Of a stretch of 64,000 nt of DNA, positions 45,972 through 54,664 are shown piece after piece. Each line of letters starts with the position of its first letter. Within the stretch, counting starts at the first letter, position 1. Source of the DNA: Peptococcaceae bacterium BICA1-7 (GTDB taxonomy: Bacteria; Bacillota; Desulfotomaculia; Desulfotomaculales; Desulfocucumaceae); the NCBI GenBank assembly GCA_000802095.1, contig JUEB01000017.1:62001-126000 (forward strand). The letters are read 5' to 3'. The notes beneath the pieces were generated by a model. The model saw nothing but the letters and a program-made list of their open reading frames with translations. It was not told where the DNA came from and made no database searches. The position numbers were made by a program, and so were the translations under genes.

Positions 45972-46430
45972 CTATTTAATGGGGATAAGTATCCTGGTCT
46001 GAAGTTCTGTCTCCGGTGTCTGGGCGGGGTCGTTCAGATAAAACTCATAGGCAACACCAGTAGGAGTAAGGCTCTTTTCCTTGAGCCATTCGGTCAGGGC
46101 GTCGTAAGCGGGCTCGCATTCGGAATAGGGCCCGGTATAAAGGCAGGAGGCATATTCTCCCCCGGGGATTTCACCAGGCTTAATACTGTCTTTGCCGGGA
46201 AGGGCCTTTGTCACGGGAAAGCCTGCCTCCACGTCAAGGTCCTGCATATCAAGGTTATAATACGCAGCAAAGGGGGGGCCCGCGGGATACTCCCCTATTT
46301 CATTCAGATAATTAATTATTGCGCCGTAAGCCTGGCCAAATACCTGCGGCAGATTCTCCACCGCCGCTCTTGTCCGGATTGAAAGCACCTTTTGGGCGGG
46401 CTGTTCCGCCAGTTCACAATGATAACTCAT
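45972..46430 (-). CDS. GyrI-like / effector-binding domain protein
   Basis: 152 residues covering a single effector-binding (GyrI-like/SOUL) domain: YLNEIGEYPAGPPFAAYYNL, GFPVTKALPG, then YTGPYSECEPAYDALTEWLK and YEFYLNDPAQTPETELQT. Members bind small molecules and are found alone or fused to MerR regulators, as at 53840 in this window. ATG is 12 bp after an AGGGAGGTTAAC site. A 14-bp inverted repeat lies upstream (46443-46474). Confidence 0.87.
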   Translation of the reverse strand: MSYHCELAEQPAQKVLSIRTRAAVENLPQVFGQAYGAIINYLNEIGEYPAGPPFAAYYNLDMQDLDVEAGFPVTKALPGKDSIKPGEIPGGEYASCLYTGPYSECEPAYDALTEWLKEKSLTPTGVAYEFYLNDPAQTPETELQTRILIPIK

Positions 46431-46442
46431 CTGTTAACCTCC

Positions 46443-46474
46443 CTATAATATGGAACGTATGTTCTATATTATAG
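46443..46474. promoter_or_regulatory. Operator-like inverted repeat
   Basis: Arms CTATAATATGGAAC and GTTCTATATTATAG around GTAT, 13 of 14 matching. It covers the likely promoter (TATAAT) of the GyrI-like gene and may bind a repressor. Confidence 0.65.
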
Positions 46475-46600
46475 CATCACTTGCCCCTCAAGGCAATAGA
46501 TTGACAGACCATAAAAACCCCCAGTCCCGGGTTTTTCCTTTTTTATGGTAACTGATTCCATGCCTTCTTCATAAATTATAGTCAAAAGGAGGTATTTAAA

Positions 46601-46969
46601 ATGTGCACAGATAATAATTTATTTAAGAAAAAGGAGAAAGTCCGGGAGAATGCGGGAGATACCTTTACTCTTCATGTGCATGACTACACCGGCATAACCA
46701 CCTGTAATGACGGTCACTGTCACATACACCCGGGAGTAACCAGCATACCCATCTCCTACGGAGGTTCCCATATTCACCAGATTGCCGGGGCAACAACATA
46801 CCAGGATGGGCACTATCACATGTACAATGCCTATACCAGCACCGCAGTCGGCCTGCCCAACGGCTACCACACCCATTACAATTCCTTTTCCACCAATTTT
46901 GTTGACGGCCATATCCACAATATTATGGGCTATGTGATGGCTACAGAAGAAAAAGAAAAAGAGGATTAA
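46601..46969 (+). CDS. YmaF-family protein
   Basis: 122 residues of histidine/aspartate repeats: HVHDYTGITTCNDGHCHIH, HIHQIAGATTYQDGHYHMY, HTHYNSFSTNFVDGHIHNI, the DGHxH pattern of the YmaF family in Bacillus and clostridia. The repeats probably form a beta-rich, perhaps metal-binding protein. ATG after AAAGGAGGTATTT. Convergent with the recombinase, whose stop is 8 bp away. Confidence 0.9.
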   Translation: MCTDNNLFKKKEKVRENAGDTFTLHVHDYTGITTCNDGHCHIHPGVTSIPISYGGSHIHQIAGATTYQDGHYHMYNAYTSTAVGLPNGYHTHYNSFSTNFVDGHIHNIMGYVMATEEKEKED

Positions 46970-46977
46970 ACCTCCGG

Positions 46978-48489
46978 TCAAGGCTCCTTAAACCTGTAAT
47001 AAACCGAAACATGGCAATCCCCTTCATTCATGGGGCCCTTGGCTGTTACCACAACCCTTTCTGCCAAAAGTTTTATTATATCCCCCCGGGGTTCTGTGCG
47101 CTCCATCATGAGGGCTATTTTTTTCATGAGCAGGGGTGCGCTTTCAGGGGTTACCCTGTTTTCTTCCAGCCGGGATTTATAGTCCAGCAGTCCATCCCTT
47201 CTCCGTATTAATAGGTCCAGATCTCCGGCCAGGCTTTGCAGTTCCCTCTCGGCCTCCTCCTCACTGACGAGGGACCTGGCCGCCAGAGACAGCACCTTTG
47301 ACCTGGCCGACCTTTTGGCGGCAATGGCCCTTTCCAGGTCCCCAACCTCTTCATTCTCCGGACTGACCTTCTTTTTTTGATCCTCCAGCCGCTGCACAAC
47401 TTTCTGGGAATAGTTGCCGGGGTTTTTTATAAATTCCTTTATATCTTCCCAAATGACCCTTTCCAGGTCCCCGGCCCGTACCTGCCCGGATGAGCACTCT
47501 CTGCCCCGGCCCCGGTTGACTGTGCCGCTGCACCTGTAGTAGCGCCTGCCGCTCCCCCCACTGTTTCCCACCATGGCCCGGCCGCACAGCCCGCAGTATA
47601 TCAGCCCACCCAGTGGATAGGCCCTACCCCTGAGCCTCCTGGACAGGTCCCCGTTTTGGGCCATCAGGGCGGCCGCCCGGTCAAACTCCTCCCCGGTAAC
47701 AATAGCGGGAACCTTTATTACAGTCCCACCCCTGCCCTTTTTTGAGCGCCTCATGGTGAAGTACTCCCCCCTGTATACAGTTGACCTTAGAATAATGCTT
47801 ATATGTCCAGCCTGCCAGGTTCCGGCTGCCGCCCGTTTCCACTCCTTGGAAACATTGGGAGTGGGAATATCTCTGGCATTAAGATATTCCGCCAGAGGGA
47901 CCATGGTCATTCCCCCGCTGTAAAGCCGAAAAATAAGACGCACTGTTTCCGCCTCGGGGCAATAGACCGACAGCCTCTTGTCCGGGCCGATTCTGTAGCC
48001 GAAGGGAGGGGGGCCGGAGGTCCAGCAGCCTTCCCGGGCCTTTCTTTCTTTTCCCATCTGGGTTCTCTCCAGTATGGTGTCACGCTCCAGCGCCGCGATA
48101 CTGGCCAGCAGTGTCATAAAAAACTTGCCCACCGGTGTGCCGGTGTCAAAGCTCTCGGTCATTGACTTAATGCTTACATTTAGATTTTCCAGCTCTTTAT
48201 ATGTATCAAGCACTACCCGGGTGGACCTGGCCAGTCTGTCCAGGCGGTAAAAATAAACCGCCCCTACCTTCCCTGACCGGGCATCAGCCATAAGCGCGGC
48301 GCCGCCGGGCCGGGCGTCCAGGGGCAGAGTCCCGGACACCCCCTCATCGAGGTATATGCCGTACCCCTCCACCTTCTCCTCCCCGCCATGAAGGCTGAAA
48401 TACTTCCGGGCAAAATCTACCTGGCCGGCAATATTGCCGCGGTCAGCCTGCTCCTCGGTGCTTACCCTGCCATAAAATGCCACGTACAA
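46978..48489 (-). CDS. Large serine recombinase (orphan)
   Basis: 503 residues. Resolvase domain with the catalytic serine in AFYGRVSTEEQ (residue 10), YRLDRLARS and SIAALERDTILERT, a recombinase domain (GPPPFGYRI, LAEYLNARDIPTP), a zinc ribbon with CGLCGRAM, and a coiled-coil C-terminus (about 385-460). Same protein class as the element recombinase at 12650 but not closely similar. It lies between ymaF and a metallo-hydrolase without an evident element or a split gene beside it. Either its element was lost, or it acts on an att site elsewhere in the chromosome. Confidence 0.92.
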   Translation of the reverse strand: MYVAFYGRVSTEEQADRGNIAGQVDFARKYFSLHGGEEKVEGYGIYLDEGVSGTLPLDARPGGAALMADARSGKVGAVYFYRLDRLARSTRVVLDTYKELENLNVSIKSMTESFDTGTPVGKFFMTLLASIAALERDTILERTQMGKERKAREGCWTSGPPPFGYRIGPDKRLSVYCPEAETVRLIFRLYSGGMTMVPLAEYLNARDIPTPNVSKEWKRAAAGTWQAGHISIILRSTVYRGEYFTMRRSKKGRGGTVIKVPAIVTGEEFDRAAALMAQNGDLSRRLRGRAYPLGGLIYCGLCGRAMVGNSGGSGRRYYRCSGTVNRGRGRECSSGQVRAGDLERVIWEDIKEFIKNPGNYSQKVVQRLEDQKKKVSPENEEVGDLERAIAAKRSARSKVLSLAARSLVSEEEAERELQSLAGDLDLLIRRRDGLLDYKSRLEENRVTPESAPLLMKKIALMMERTEPRGDIIKLLAERVVVTAKGPMNEGDCHVSVYYRFKEP

Positions 48490-48559
48490 AAGATGAAACC
48501 CCTTTCTTACAGCCTAATATATATTCTTTAAAAGAAATTTCTTTAAATGAGGGCTGCCC

Positions 48560-48658
48560 ATGATTATAGAGCGGCGCTACAGCAGCCGGCCCGAAGACGA
48601 AGAGCTGGTGATAGGGGCTTTTTTATTGCTTATAGAGCTTCTGGCCGCCCAAAACTAG
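48560..48658 (+). CDS. Small protein, 32 aa
   Basis: MIIERRYSSRPEDEELVIGA then FLLLIELLAAQN: an acidic/basic start followed by a short hydrophobic helix. GAGGG upstream. Divergent from the recombinase gene. Such short hydrophobic-tail proteins are common in spore formers but function is unknown. Confidence 0.5.
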   Translation: MIIERRYSSRPEDEELVIGAFLLLIELLAAQN

Positions 48659-48873
48659 TTTTTTATAAATAATATTTTCCACCCCACCCTGATATACCCC
48701 GACTGGCTGCCCTGGCAGGACAGGCTTAGTATCCGGCAATAAATTTCCATACCCGGCAGGACTTTTACCGGCTCATCAATAAATTATCAATTGTTAAAGT
48801 GATCTGGTAAAATATTTCAGAATAGCGAATAGCATTAACCGGTTTTACCAACACTTAAATAAGGAGGGATACC

Positions 48874-49512
48874 ATGAAAATCCAGTGGCTTGGACATTCA
48901 TGCTTTGCTATTACGCTTACAAACGGCAAAATGATCATCACAGACCCCTTTGGAAGCGAGGTGGGCTACCCTCCCCCGAAGCTTCACGCCGACATTGTGA
49001 CAGTGAGCCACCAGCATTTTGACCACAGCGCGGTAAAAATTATACCAGGAAAGCCTTTAACGGTGGAAACTGAGGGAAGGCACGAACTGGAGGGGCTGGT
49101 TTTCACAGGAGTTCCATCCTTTCACGATGAGGCAGGGGGCAGCAAAAGGGGCAGTAATATAATTTTTATAATAGAGGCTGAAGGGATTAGGGTATGCCAC
49201 CTTGGAGATTTGGGGCATTTACTGGAGCCCGGGCAGATTGAGAAAATAGGCTCGGTGGATGTTCTGCTGATTCCGGTGGGGGGATTCTACACCATAGGGC
49301 CTGACGAGGCGGTAAAGGTGGTGGAACAGCTAAAGCCCCGCTATGTTTTACCCATGCATTATAAAACAGACTATCTTGATTTTCCCATCGAAACAGCCGA
49401 CCCGTTCCTGAAGAACTTCCCCGGCTATAAAAAAGATGCAATGCTTGAGGTAACCAGGGAGAGCCTGCCGGAAAAAACCAGGGCAGTGCTGCTGGAGCTG
49501 AAGAACGGCTAA
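48874..49512 (+). CDS. UlaG-like metallo-beta-lactamase fold protein
   Basis: 212 residues; ATG after AAGGAGGGATACC. MBL motifs of the UlaG/YtkL branch: WLGHSCFAIT, VTVSHQHFDHSAV, CHLGDLGHLLEPG, and VLPMHYKTDYLDFP. These are Zn or Mn hydrolases of the lactonase/RNase-like fold with diverse substrates. Ends before the terminator at 49546. Monocistronic. Confidence 0.92.
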   Translation: MKIQWLGHSCFAITLTNGKMIITDPFGSEVGYPPPKLHADIVTVSHQHFDHSAVKIIPGKPLTVETEGRHELEGLVFTGVPSFHDEAGGSKRGSNIIFIIEAEGIRVCHLGDLGHLLEPGQIEKIGSVDVLLIPVGGFYTIGPDEAVKVVEQLKPRYVLPMHYKTDYLDFPIETADPFLKNFPGYKKDAMLEVTRESLPEKTRAVLLELKNG

Positions 49513-49545
49513 CAGGAATTACTTTACGGCACCACAGATAATATC

Positions 49546-49575
49546 ACTGCCGGGCTTTTTAGCCCGGCAGTTTTA
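49546..49575. terminator. Rho-independent terminator (bidirectional)
   Basis: Stem ACTGCCGGGCT-TTTT-AGCCCGGCAGT then TTTT, between the convergent MBL gene and the antiporter gene. Confidence 0.9.
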
Positions 49576-49580
49576 CGTGC

Positions 49581-50573
49581 TCAGTAAATAATCAGAGTCA
49601 CCGCCACAAAGGCCAGGTACAGAGAGCCGTTGGCGGCCAAAAGTAAAGGGCGTATCCTGTTCTTTAACAGCAGGGCGCAATATACCGCAGAAGCACCGGC
49701 CAGGGCCAGAAGCGTGCTTATTAGAGCAATATCGGACAGCACCCAGGGAGTATAGACGATGCCGAAGGCCGGTATCATTGAGCTCTGAAAAACCATGGCT
49801 CCGGTTATATTACCCATGGCCAGGGTGTCTTTTCCCTTGCGCACCCATATAATGCTGTTAAATTTCTCGGGCAGCTCAGTGGCCACCGGTGCTATGAAAA
49901 GGGCCAGCACCAGCGGAGATATATGCAGCACCCCGGCAATATGCTCTATACCGTTTACGAAGAAGTGAGCCCCCAGCACAATTCCACCCAGAGAAACAAC
50001 CAGCTGAATAATAACCAGGTAAAGGGGCGGCTCTTCCTTATTTCTGCACAGGTGCAGGGGGAGCAGGTCCAGGCAGTCAACCTCCTTGCCGTCTTTAATG
50101 GTCCGGTAAGCGTAATAAATGTAGGAAAGGACCAGCACAACCGCCATCGGAATCCTGAAGGAGGCGGGCATAAAGGCAGTCAGCACCGCCAAAGAATAAA
50201 GTCCCAGGAAGTAGCCCAGATCTCTTTTCAATATGGAGGTGTCCACCAGCATATGCTTTCTGTGCTTCCCGTTAACCCTGCACAGCAGGGCGGTGATCCC
50301 GGTAATGGACAGCGCCAGGGTAGCCAGCATAAAGGGCGCTCCCAGTATAGCCCCCACGCCTATCTGCTCCGAGACCTCTCCAGCCCCGTACAGAATAGCC
50401 ACAATTGGTATTATTGTTTCCGGAAGTGCGGTCCCTACCGCAGCCAGAACGCTGCCCACCGCGCCCTCGGAAAGTTTCAACCTTTTGCCCAGCCACTCCA
50501 CCCCGTTGGTGAATAACTCGGCGCCGGCCAGTATAAAAATAAGTCCTCCGATAAGATAAAGAAAAGTAATCAT
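49581..50573 (-). CDS. CaCA-family cation antiporter
   Basis: 330 residues from ATG 50573 (GGGGGTACAGGT upstream); the open frame extends 21 bp more. Two inverted alpha repeats, GAELFTNGVEWLG with GSVLAAVGTALPETIIP, and GAHFFVNGIEHIA with LALFIAPVATELPEKFNS, place it in the Ca2+/cation antiporter superfamily. About ten membrane spans. It is preceded by a yybP-ykoY type riboswitch (50603-50740), which senses Mn2+, so export of Mn2+ or a similar divalent ion is likely; calcium remains possible. Confidence 0.92.
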   Translation of the reverse strand: MITFLYLIGGLIFILAGAELFTNGVEWLGKRLKLSEGAVGSVLAAVGTALPETIIPIVAILYGAGEVSEQIGVGAILGAPFMLATLALSITGITALLCRVNGKHRKHMLVDTSILKRDLGYFLGLYSLAVLTAFMPASFRIPMAVVLVLSYIYYAYRTIKDGKEVDCLDLLPLHLCRNKEEPPLYLVIIQLVVSLGGIVLGAHFFVNGIEHIAGVLHISPLVLALFIAPVATELPEKFNSIIWVRKGKDTLAMGNITGAMVFQSSMIPAFGIVYTPWVLSDIALISTLLALAGASAVYCALLLKNRIRPLLLAANGSLYLAFVAVTLIIY

Positions 50574-50602
50574 ACCTGTACCCCCAAATAGCATTCTTTT
50601 TT

Positions 50603-50740
50603 AAAAAAAAAGCGAGACCTTCACTGATGTGAAGGTCTCGCCTTAGTCCCAAAAATAAATAAGACTATTGGCAGACCGGGCCCGTGGCCGTACTGACGAC
50701 CTGCCAAGCCGGCTAAACCGGCGGCTACTCCCCTTTGACG
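50603..50740 (-). ncRNA. yybP-ykoY (Mn2+) riboswitch with terminator
   Basis: Minus strand shows CAAAGGGGAGTAGCC (near 50737-50723), GTCGTCA with ACG, and the closing GGCGAGACC, the conserved features of the yybP-ykoY aptamer. The 3' side GCGAGACCTTCAC (50612-50624) also forms a perfect 13-bp terminator stem with GTGAAGGTCTCGC, followed by a U9 run. Ligand binding would favour the aptamer over the terminator and turn on the antiporter gene at 50573. Confidence 0.85.
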
Positions 50741-50852
50741 TCTGTTATTCTACCCCAGGCCGGACAAGCTGTCAATGATAAAAAAGTGTTTTTATACAAA
50801 TAAATAGACTATAATATAGCCTGTAAATTAAAAAACGGTGGTGAGCGCTGAA

Positions 50853-52022
50853 TTGACAGAAAATGCACATAAACTCTGGACAAAAAACTTTATACTGGTA
50901 TGTATAGCCAACCTTTTTATTTTCACCAGCTTTTATTTCCTTCTCCCCACCCTTCCTGTTTTTGTAGTGCGGGTATTAAAGGGTGATGAGGCCAATGTGG
51001 GCTATATAATTGGAGTGCTTTCACTTACTGCGGTTCTGGTAAGGCCGCTGTCGGGCTTTTTACTGGACACAGTGGGAAGGAAAAAAATACTTCTGATTGC
51101 CCTGGCAGCCTTTTCACTGGCTATGCTGTCCTATAATCTGGTAACCAGCCTGGCGCTGCTGTTCGCGCTAAGAGCGCTGCACGGCTTCGCCTGGGGCTTC
51201 ACCACTACCGGCGCCGGGACAATAGCGGCCGACGTGGTTCCGCCACCCCGAAGAGGAGAGGGACTGGGCTACTATGGCCTCTCCAACACCCTGGCCATGG
51301 CGGTGGGCCCCAGCCTGGGCCTATACATAATTAACCTGGCCGGCTTTAACCAGCTCTTCAATGCCAGTTTCGTCATAGCGGTGGCCGGCCTCCTATGCAT
51401 TCTGGCAGTCTCATACCGGGAGGTCAGGCCCGAAAAGAAACCCCGGATAAATTTTGAGAGTTTTTTTGAGCCTAAAGTCTTCTCTCTTTCCTTTATTATG
51501 TTTTTCACGGCCCTGGTATACGGGGGAATTGTTTCCTTCATAACCCTTTACGGAGACCATATAGGTGTTAAAAACGCCGGCTCCTACTTTCTGGCCTACG
51601 CAATAACCTTATTGTTCATTAGGCCCCTGGCAGGCAGGTATTTTGACAAAAACGGCCCGGTAAAAATAATGGCGCTGGGTTTTGTGGCAATTGCTGCTTC
51701 CTTTGTAATCCTTTTTGCGGCCAGGGGAATGATTATGTTTTTGCTGTCGGCGGCAGCCATGGGAATAGGCTTCGGCATAGTGCAGCCCACCGCCATGGCC
51801 ATGGCCATAAACCGTGTGGCCCCTTTCCGCAGGGGGGCGGCCAACGGCACCATATTCAGCGCCTTCGATCTGGGCATAGGCCTTGGCTCCATACTGCTGG
51901 GCTTCCTTTCAAAGGTGGTGGGGCTCTCCTACATGTATCTTTCCTGCGCCCTGATAGCACTGATACCCATGGTTCTTTTTTACTTAAAAGACGCCCGGGC
52001 TGTCCAGCCCGAGAATCAATAG
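50853..52022 (+). CDS. Major facilitator superfamily transporter
   Basis: About 389 residues from TTG 50853, which has GGTGGTGAGC upstream; GTG 50838 or 50841 are alternatives. Twelve membrane spans in two halves, with the MFS motif between spans 2 and 3 (GFLLDTVGRKKIL) and the matching motif in the second half (AGRYFDKNGPVKIM). Looks like an exporter of the drug/metabolite H+-antiporter type. Substrate unknown. Sits between the antiporter riboswitch and the ars genes but is not coregulated by any visible site. Confidence 0.87.
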   Translation: MTENAHKLWTKNFILVCIANLFIFTSFYFLLPTLPVFVVRVLKGDEANVGYIIGVLSLTAVLVRPLSGFLLDTVGRKKILLIALAAFSLAMLSYNLVTSLALLFALRALHGFAWGFTTTGAGTIAADVVPPPRRGEGLGYYGLSNTLAMAVGPSLGLYIINLAGFNQLFNASFVIAVAGLLCILAVSYREVRPEKKPRINFESFFEPKVFSLSFIMFFTALVYGGIVSFITLYGDHIGVKNAGSYFLAYAITLLFIRPLAGRYFDKNGPVKIMALGFVAIAASFVILFAARGMIMFLLSAAAMGIGFGIVQPTAMAMAINRVAPFRRGAANGTIFSAFDLGIGLGSILLGFLSKVVGLSYMYLSCALIALIPMVLFYLKDARAVQPENQ

Positions 52023-52079
52023 CAAATTAGTCTATACTATAAGCCTATTTTTTCCAGCCCCTAAAGTTTCATAACTGTC

Positions 52080-52107
52080 TTGACATATCAAAAATATTTG
52101 ATATTAT
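52080..52107 (+). promoter_or_regulatory. arsR promoter with embedded ArsR operator
   Basis: TTGACA (52080-52085), 16-bp spacer, TATTAT (52102-52107). The palindrome ATATCAAA-AATA-TTTGATAT (52085-52104) fills the spacer, so bound repressor would block polymerase. Consistent with ArsR-type autoregulation. Confidence 0.82.
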
Positions 52108-52113
52108 GGATAT

Positions 52114-52428
52114 ATGGTTGACACAGTAAAAATTGCCAGGGCGCTAAGCGACCCCATACGCTATAAAATAATGACCATGCTGGCCCAGAGTGATCTTGGC
52201 TGCTGCCCCATCCCCGGGGAAAAGGACCTCCGTCCGGGGCTCTGCAACTGTGAATTGATGAGTGAGCTGGGTCTTATACAGTCCCGGGTATCCTATCACA
52301 TGAAGGAGCTTTACGAGGCCGGGCTGGTTACCGAGGAGCCCCGGGGAAAGTGGAAGGTGTACTTCATCAACACCAAAACACTACGGGACTTTATCCAAGA
52401 GATAAATAAAGATTTTGCCTTAAAATAA
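52114..52428 (+). CDS. arsR: ArsR-family transcriptional repressor
   Basis: 104 residues. Winged helix with the recognition helix in LGLIQSRVSYHMKELYEAGL and the wing GKWKVYFIN. Cysteines in DLGCCPIPGE and GLCNCELMSE, near the winged domain's start, can bind As(III), as in the Cys-based ArsR sites. It sits 6 bp past its own -10 box, over an ArsR operator, and a second operator precedes arsM. De-repression by arsenite is the expected mode. Confidence 0.9.
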   Translation: MVDTVKIARALSDPIRYKIMTMLAQSDLGCCPIPGEKDLRPGLCNCELMSELGLIQSRVSYHMKELYEAGLVTEEPRGKWKVYFINTKTLRDFIQEINKDFALK

Positions 52429-52442
52429 TTTTTTGCAAAACA

Positions 52443-52460
52443 TATCAAATAATTTTGATA
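52443..52460 (+). promoter_or_regulatory. ArsR operator before arsM
   Basis: TATCAAA-TAATT-TTGATA, same half-sites as at 52085-52104. Lies 14 bp after the arsR stop and just before the arsM ribosome binding site. Confidence 0.75.
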
Positions 52461-52473
52461 GGAGGAGTTATCT

Positions 52474-53322
52474 GTGACAGATCAGATAAGAGAGCAGGTA
52501 AAAAAAAGGTATGCCCAGGCCATAACGCTCAAGACCGGGTGCTGCGGCCCCGGGGGAGGCTGCTGCGGGAGCCCGCTGGACAATGCCTCCAGCATTATAA
52601 CCGGAAACCTGTACCAGAAAGGTGAAGTTGAGGGACTGCCCCCGGGGGCGCTGGAGGCCTCCTTCGGCTGCGGCAACCCCACTGCCCTGGCTGAACTTCA
52701 CCCTGGTGAGGTGGTGCTGGACCTGGGCAGCGGAGCCGGGCTGGATGTGCTTCTGTCAGCCCGCAGGGTGGGCCCGGAGGGAAAGGCCTACGGGCTGGAC
52801 ATGACTGATGAAATGCTGGCTGAGGCAAGAAAAAACCAGTCGGCGGCGGGCATAGCCAACGCTGAGTTTTTAAGGGGACATATAGAGGATATACCTCTCC
52901 CTGAAAACAGCACCGATGTAATTATTTCCAACTGCGTGATCAATCTTTCATCCAACAAGGACAGGGTGCTTTCCGAGGTCTTTAGGGTACTAAAGCCCGG
53001 TGGGCGCTTTGCAGTCTCGGATATAGTTCTTAAAAGGCCTCTTCCGGAAAAGCTGCAAAAGGACATGGCCGCCTGGACCGGCTGCGTGGCCGGGGCGCTG
53101 CTGGAGGAAGAATACAGGAAAAAACTGGCTGAGGCAGGCTTCACGGGAATAGATGTTGAGGTCACCAGGATCTATGATCTCTGTGACCCCTCGCTGGAAT
53201 CACTGATCCCCTCCCTTTCGGAGGGCGAGCGGCGTGATTTAAGCGGAGCAGTGGTAAGTGCCTTTATAAGGGCGATAAAACCGGCCCCTGCCCTGTCTCC
53301 GGAATCAAAGCCCGGCAACTAA
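52474..53322 (+). CDS. arsM: Arsenite methyltransferase (ArsM)
   Basis: S-adenosylmethionine-dependent methylation of As(III), giving volatile or less toxic methylarsenicals. 282 residues; starts 13 bp after GGAGGAG. SAM motif [14 protein letters not shown]; the ArsM cysteines are FGCGNP (Cys near residue 65), SNCVINL and WTGCVAGAL, the three that bind As(III). The N-terminus has an extra [10 protein letters not shown] cysteine/glycine stretch. It is cotranscribed with the C_GCAxxG protein. Confidence 0.92.
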   Translation: MTDQIREQVKKRYAQAITLKTGCCGPGGGCCGSPLDNASSIITGNLYQKGEVEGLPPGALEASFGCGNPTALAELHPGEVVLDLGSGAGLDVLLSARRVGPEGKAYGLDMTDEMLAEARKNQSAAGIANAEFLRGHIEDIPLPENSTDVIISNCVINLSSNKDRVLSEVFRVLKPGGRFAVSDIVLKRPLPEKLQKDMAAWTGCVAGALLEEEYRKKLAEAGFTGIDVEVTRIYDLCDPSLESLIPSLSEGERRDLSGAVVSAFIRAIKPAPALSPESKPGN

Positions 53323-53343
53323 TATTAATAAGGAGGCATTGCC

Positions 53344-53784
53344 ATGAGCAAGGCTGAAATAGCCATCTCCCGCTTTGAAGAGGGCGCTCTGTGCTCCCAG
53401 TCGGTATTTACCGCCTTCAGCGAGGAACTGGGGCTGGACAGGGAAACAGCCTCAAAGATAGCCACACCCTTCGGAGGAGGAATGTCCCTTATGGGGGAAG
53501 TCTGCGGTGCGGTTACCGGCGCCCTCATGGCCATAGGTCTTAAGCACGGCAACCAGTCCAACTGGAGGGCTGAGGACAGTCAGAAGGAAAAGACCTATGC
53601 AGTAAGCGCCAGTTTCGTGCAGGAGTTTAGAAAAAGAAACGGGTCGATAAAGTGCCGGGATCTGCTGGGACTGGACATAAGCACACCGGAGGGGAGGCAG
53701 GCCGCCAGGGAAGGAAACCTTTACCTCAAGCTATGCCCCAATTTTGTCCGGGATGCCGCTGAAATACTTGAAGAATCCTGCTAA
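53344..53784 (+). CDS. C_GCAxxG_C_C family protein (ars operon)
   Basis: 146 residues with the family layout GALCSQSVFTAF, GGGMSLMGEVCGAVTGALMA, CRDLLGLDIST and LCPNFVRDAAEI. Homologue of the 40408-40842 product. ATG after AAGGAGGC, 21 bp after the arsM stop, so it belongs to the ars operon; a role in arsenic or thiol chemistry is plausible but unproven. Confidence 0.88.
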   Translation: MSKAEIAISRFEEGALCSQSVFTAFSEELGLDRETASKIATPFGGGMSLMGEVCGAVTGALMAIGLKHGNQSNWRAEDSQKEKTYAVSASFVQEFRKRNGSIKCRDLLGLDISTPEGRQAAREGNLYLKLCPNFVRDAAEILEESC

Positions 53785-53791
53785 AAGGAAT

Positions 53792-53825
53792 AAGGAGCCC
53801 CGTACATGGGGCTCCTTTATTTTGA
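53792..53825. terminator. Rho-independent terminator (bidirectional)
   Basis: Stem AAGGAGCCCC-GTACAT-GGGGCTCCTT followed by TATTTT. Ends the ars operon and, in reverse, the MerR gene at 53840. Confidence 0.92.
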
Positions 53826-53839
53826 AGGAACTGATTATT

Positions 53840-54640
53840 TTAATCCCTGACCACCGGCACTATAATCTCGGTAACCAGCTGCTCGGCGGGAGTGGTCCGG
53901 GGATCGTTGTGGGAAATCTCTCTTACGGGAAATACTGCCCGGTAGCCGTTTTTATTAATCCACTCAAATATGGCCCCATAAGCTTTCTCCAGTCCGTCGT
54001 AGGGGCCTGTATGCATGCAGGTGGCGGCCTGAACCGGGGGAAGCTGGCCGGTGGCCAACGCCTGGTCAGCCACCGGCCAGCACACTTCCAGGTCAGCCTC
54101 TTTTGGGCTGAACTCCTCATCATAGCTGAGCAGTACCGGGGGACCTGCACACACCCCACCCAGAGAGATAATCTCTTCCAAAACAGACCCCATCAGGGGG
54201 ACTATATTTTGGGGAGTGGCTTCAATTTTCTTTCTTACCGAGCGGACCAATACCTCCTGAATCTCTCTTATTCTTACATCGTAGTATCTTAACTGGCTCA
54301 TTTCTTTTACCTCCGGTGCTTTCTGCCATCTGGTCAGTCTCACCAGCCTGCTGTTGAACAGGTCCAGCTGCTTTATGAGGTACTGCCTGTGATCCTCCAG
54401 GAACTTATCCACCTCTCCCCTGCTGCTTTTTTCGATGATCCTTTTTACAACCTTAAGGGGTATACCGAGGTCCTTCATCAGGCAGATTCTTTCAATAAGA
54501 TGGATCTGTTCACGGGTGAAATACCTGTAATTATTAGAGTGATCCACCCTGGCCGGGGAAATCAGGCCTATTTTTTCATAATGCCTCAGGGCCTTGGTGG
54601 TTACCCTGCAGATTTTGGAGAACTGACCAATGGTGTACAT
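53840..54640 (-). CDS. MerR-family regulator with GyrI-like effector domain
   Basis: 266 residues. N-terminal MerR winged helix (MYTIGQFSKICRVTTKALRH, YEKIGLISPARVDHSNNYRYF), a coiled-coil linker (about 80-120) and a C-terminal GyrI-like/effector-binding domain (PVQAATCMHTGPYDGLEKAY, GYRAVFPVREISHNDP). This is the BmrR-type layout in which a bound small molecule activates transcription. The C-terminal domain is related to the stand-alone protein at 45972. ATG is at 54640. Target genes are not evident; its own upstream region holds a TGCACCGGTGCA palindrome. Confidence 0.93.
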   Translation of the reverse strand: MYTIGQFSKICRVTTKALRHYEKIGLISPARVDHSNNYRYFTREQIHLIERICLMKDLGIPLKVVKRIIEKSSRGEVDKFLEDHRQYLIKQLDLFNSRLVRLTRWQKAPEVKEMSQLRYYDVRIREIQEVLVRSVRKKIEATPQNIVPLMGSVLEEIISLGGVCAGPPVLLSYDEEFSPKEADLEVCWPVADQALATGQLPPVQAATCMHTGPYDGLEKAYGAIFEWINKNGYRAVFPVREISHNDPRTTPAEQLVTEIIVPVVRD

Positions 54641-54652
54641 TTTTGGCTCCTT

Positions 54653-54664
54653 TGCACCGGTGCA
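54653..54664. promoter_or_regulatory. TGCACCGGTGCA palindrome before the MerR gene
   Basis: Perfect 12-bp palindrome, close to the start of the MerR gene. GGTGCACC palindromes also precede the two DUF2680 genes, which may hint at a shared regulator; the orientation of the half-sites differs. Confidence 0.45.

Noticed and set aside
46978-48540. Second prkA-type element ending at this recombinase
   Set aside because: No PrkA N-terminal sequence or split gene lies next to it; the flanks are ymaF and a metallo-hydrolase.
53744-54292. Plus-strand open frame of 182 codons
   Set aside because: Antisense to the MerR gene; no independent ribosome binding site or motif.
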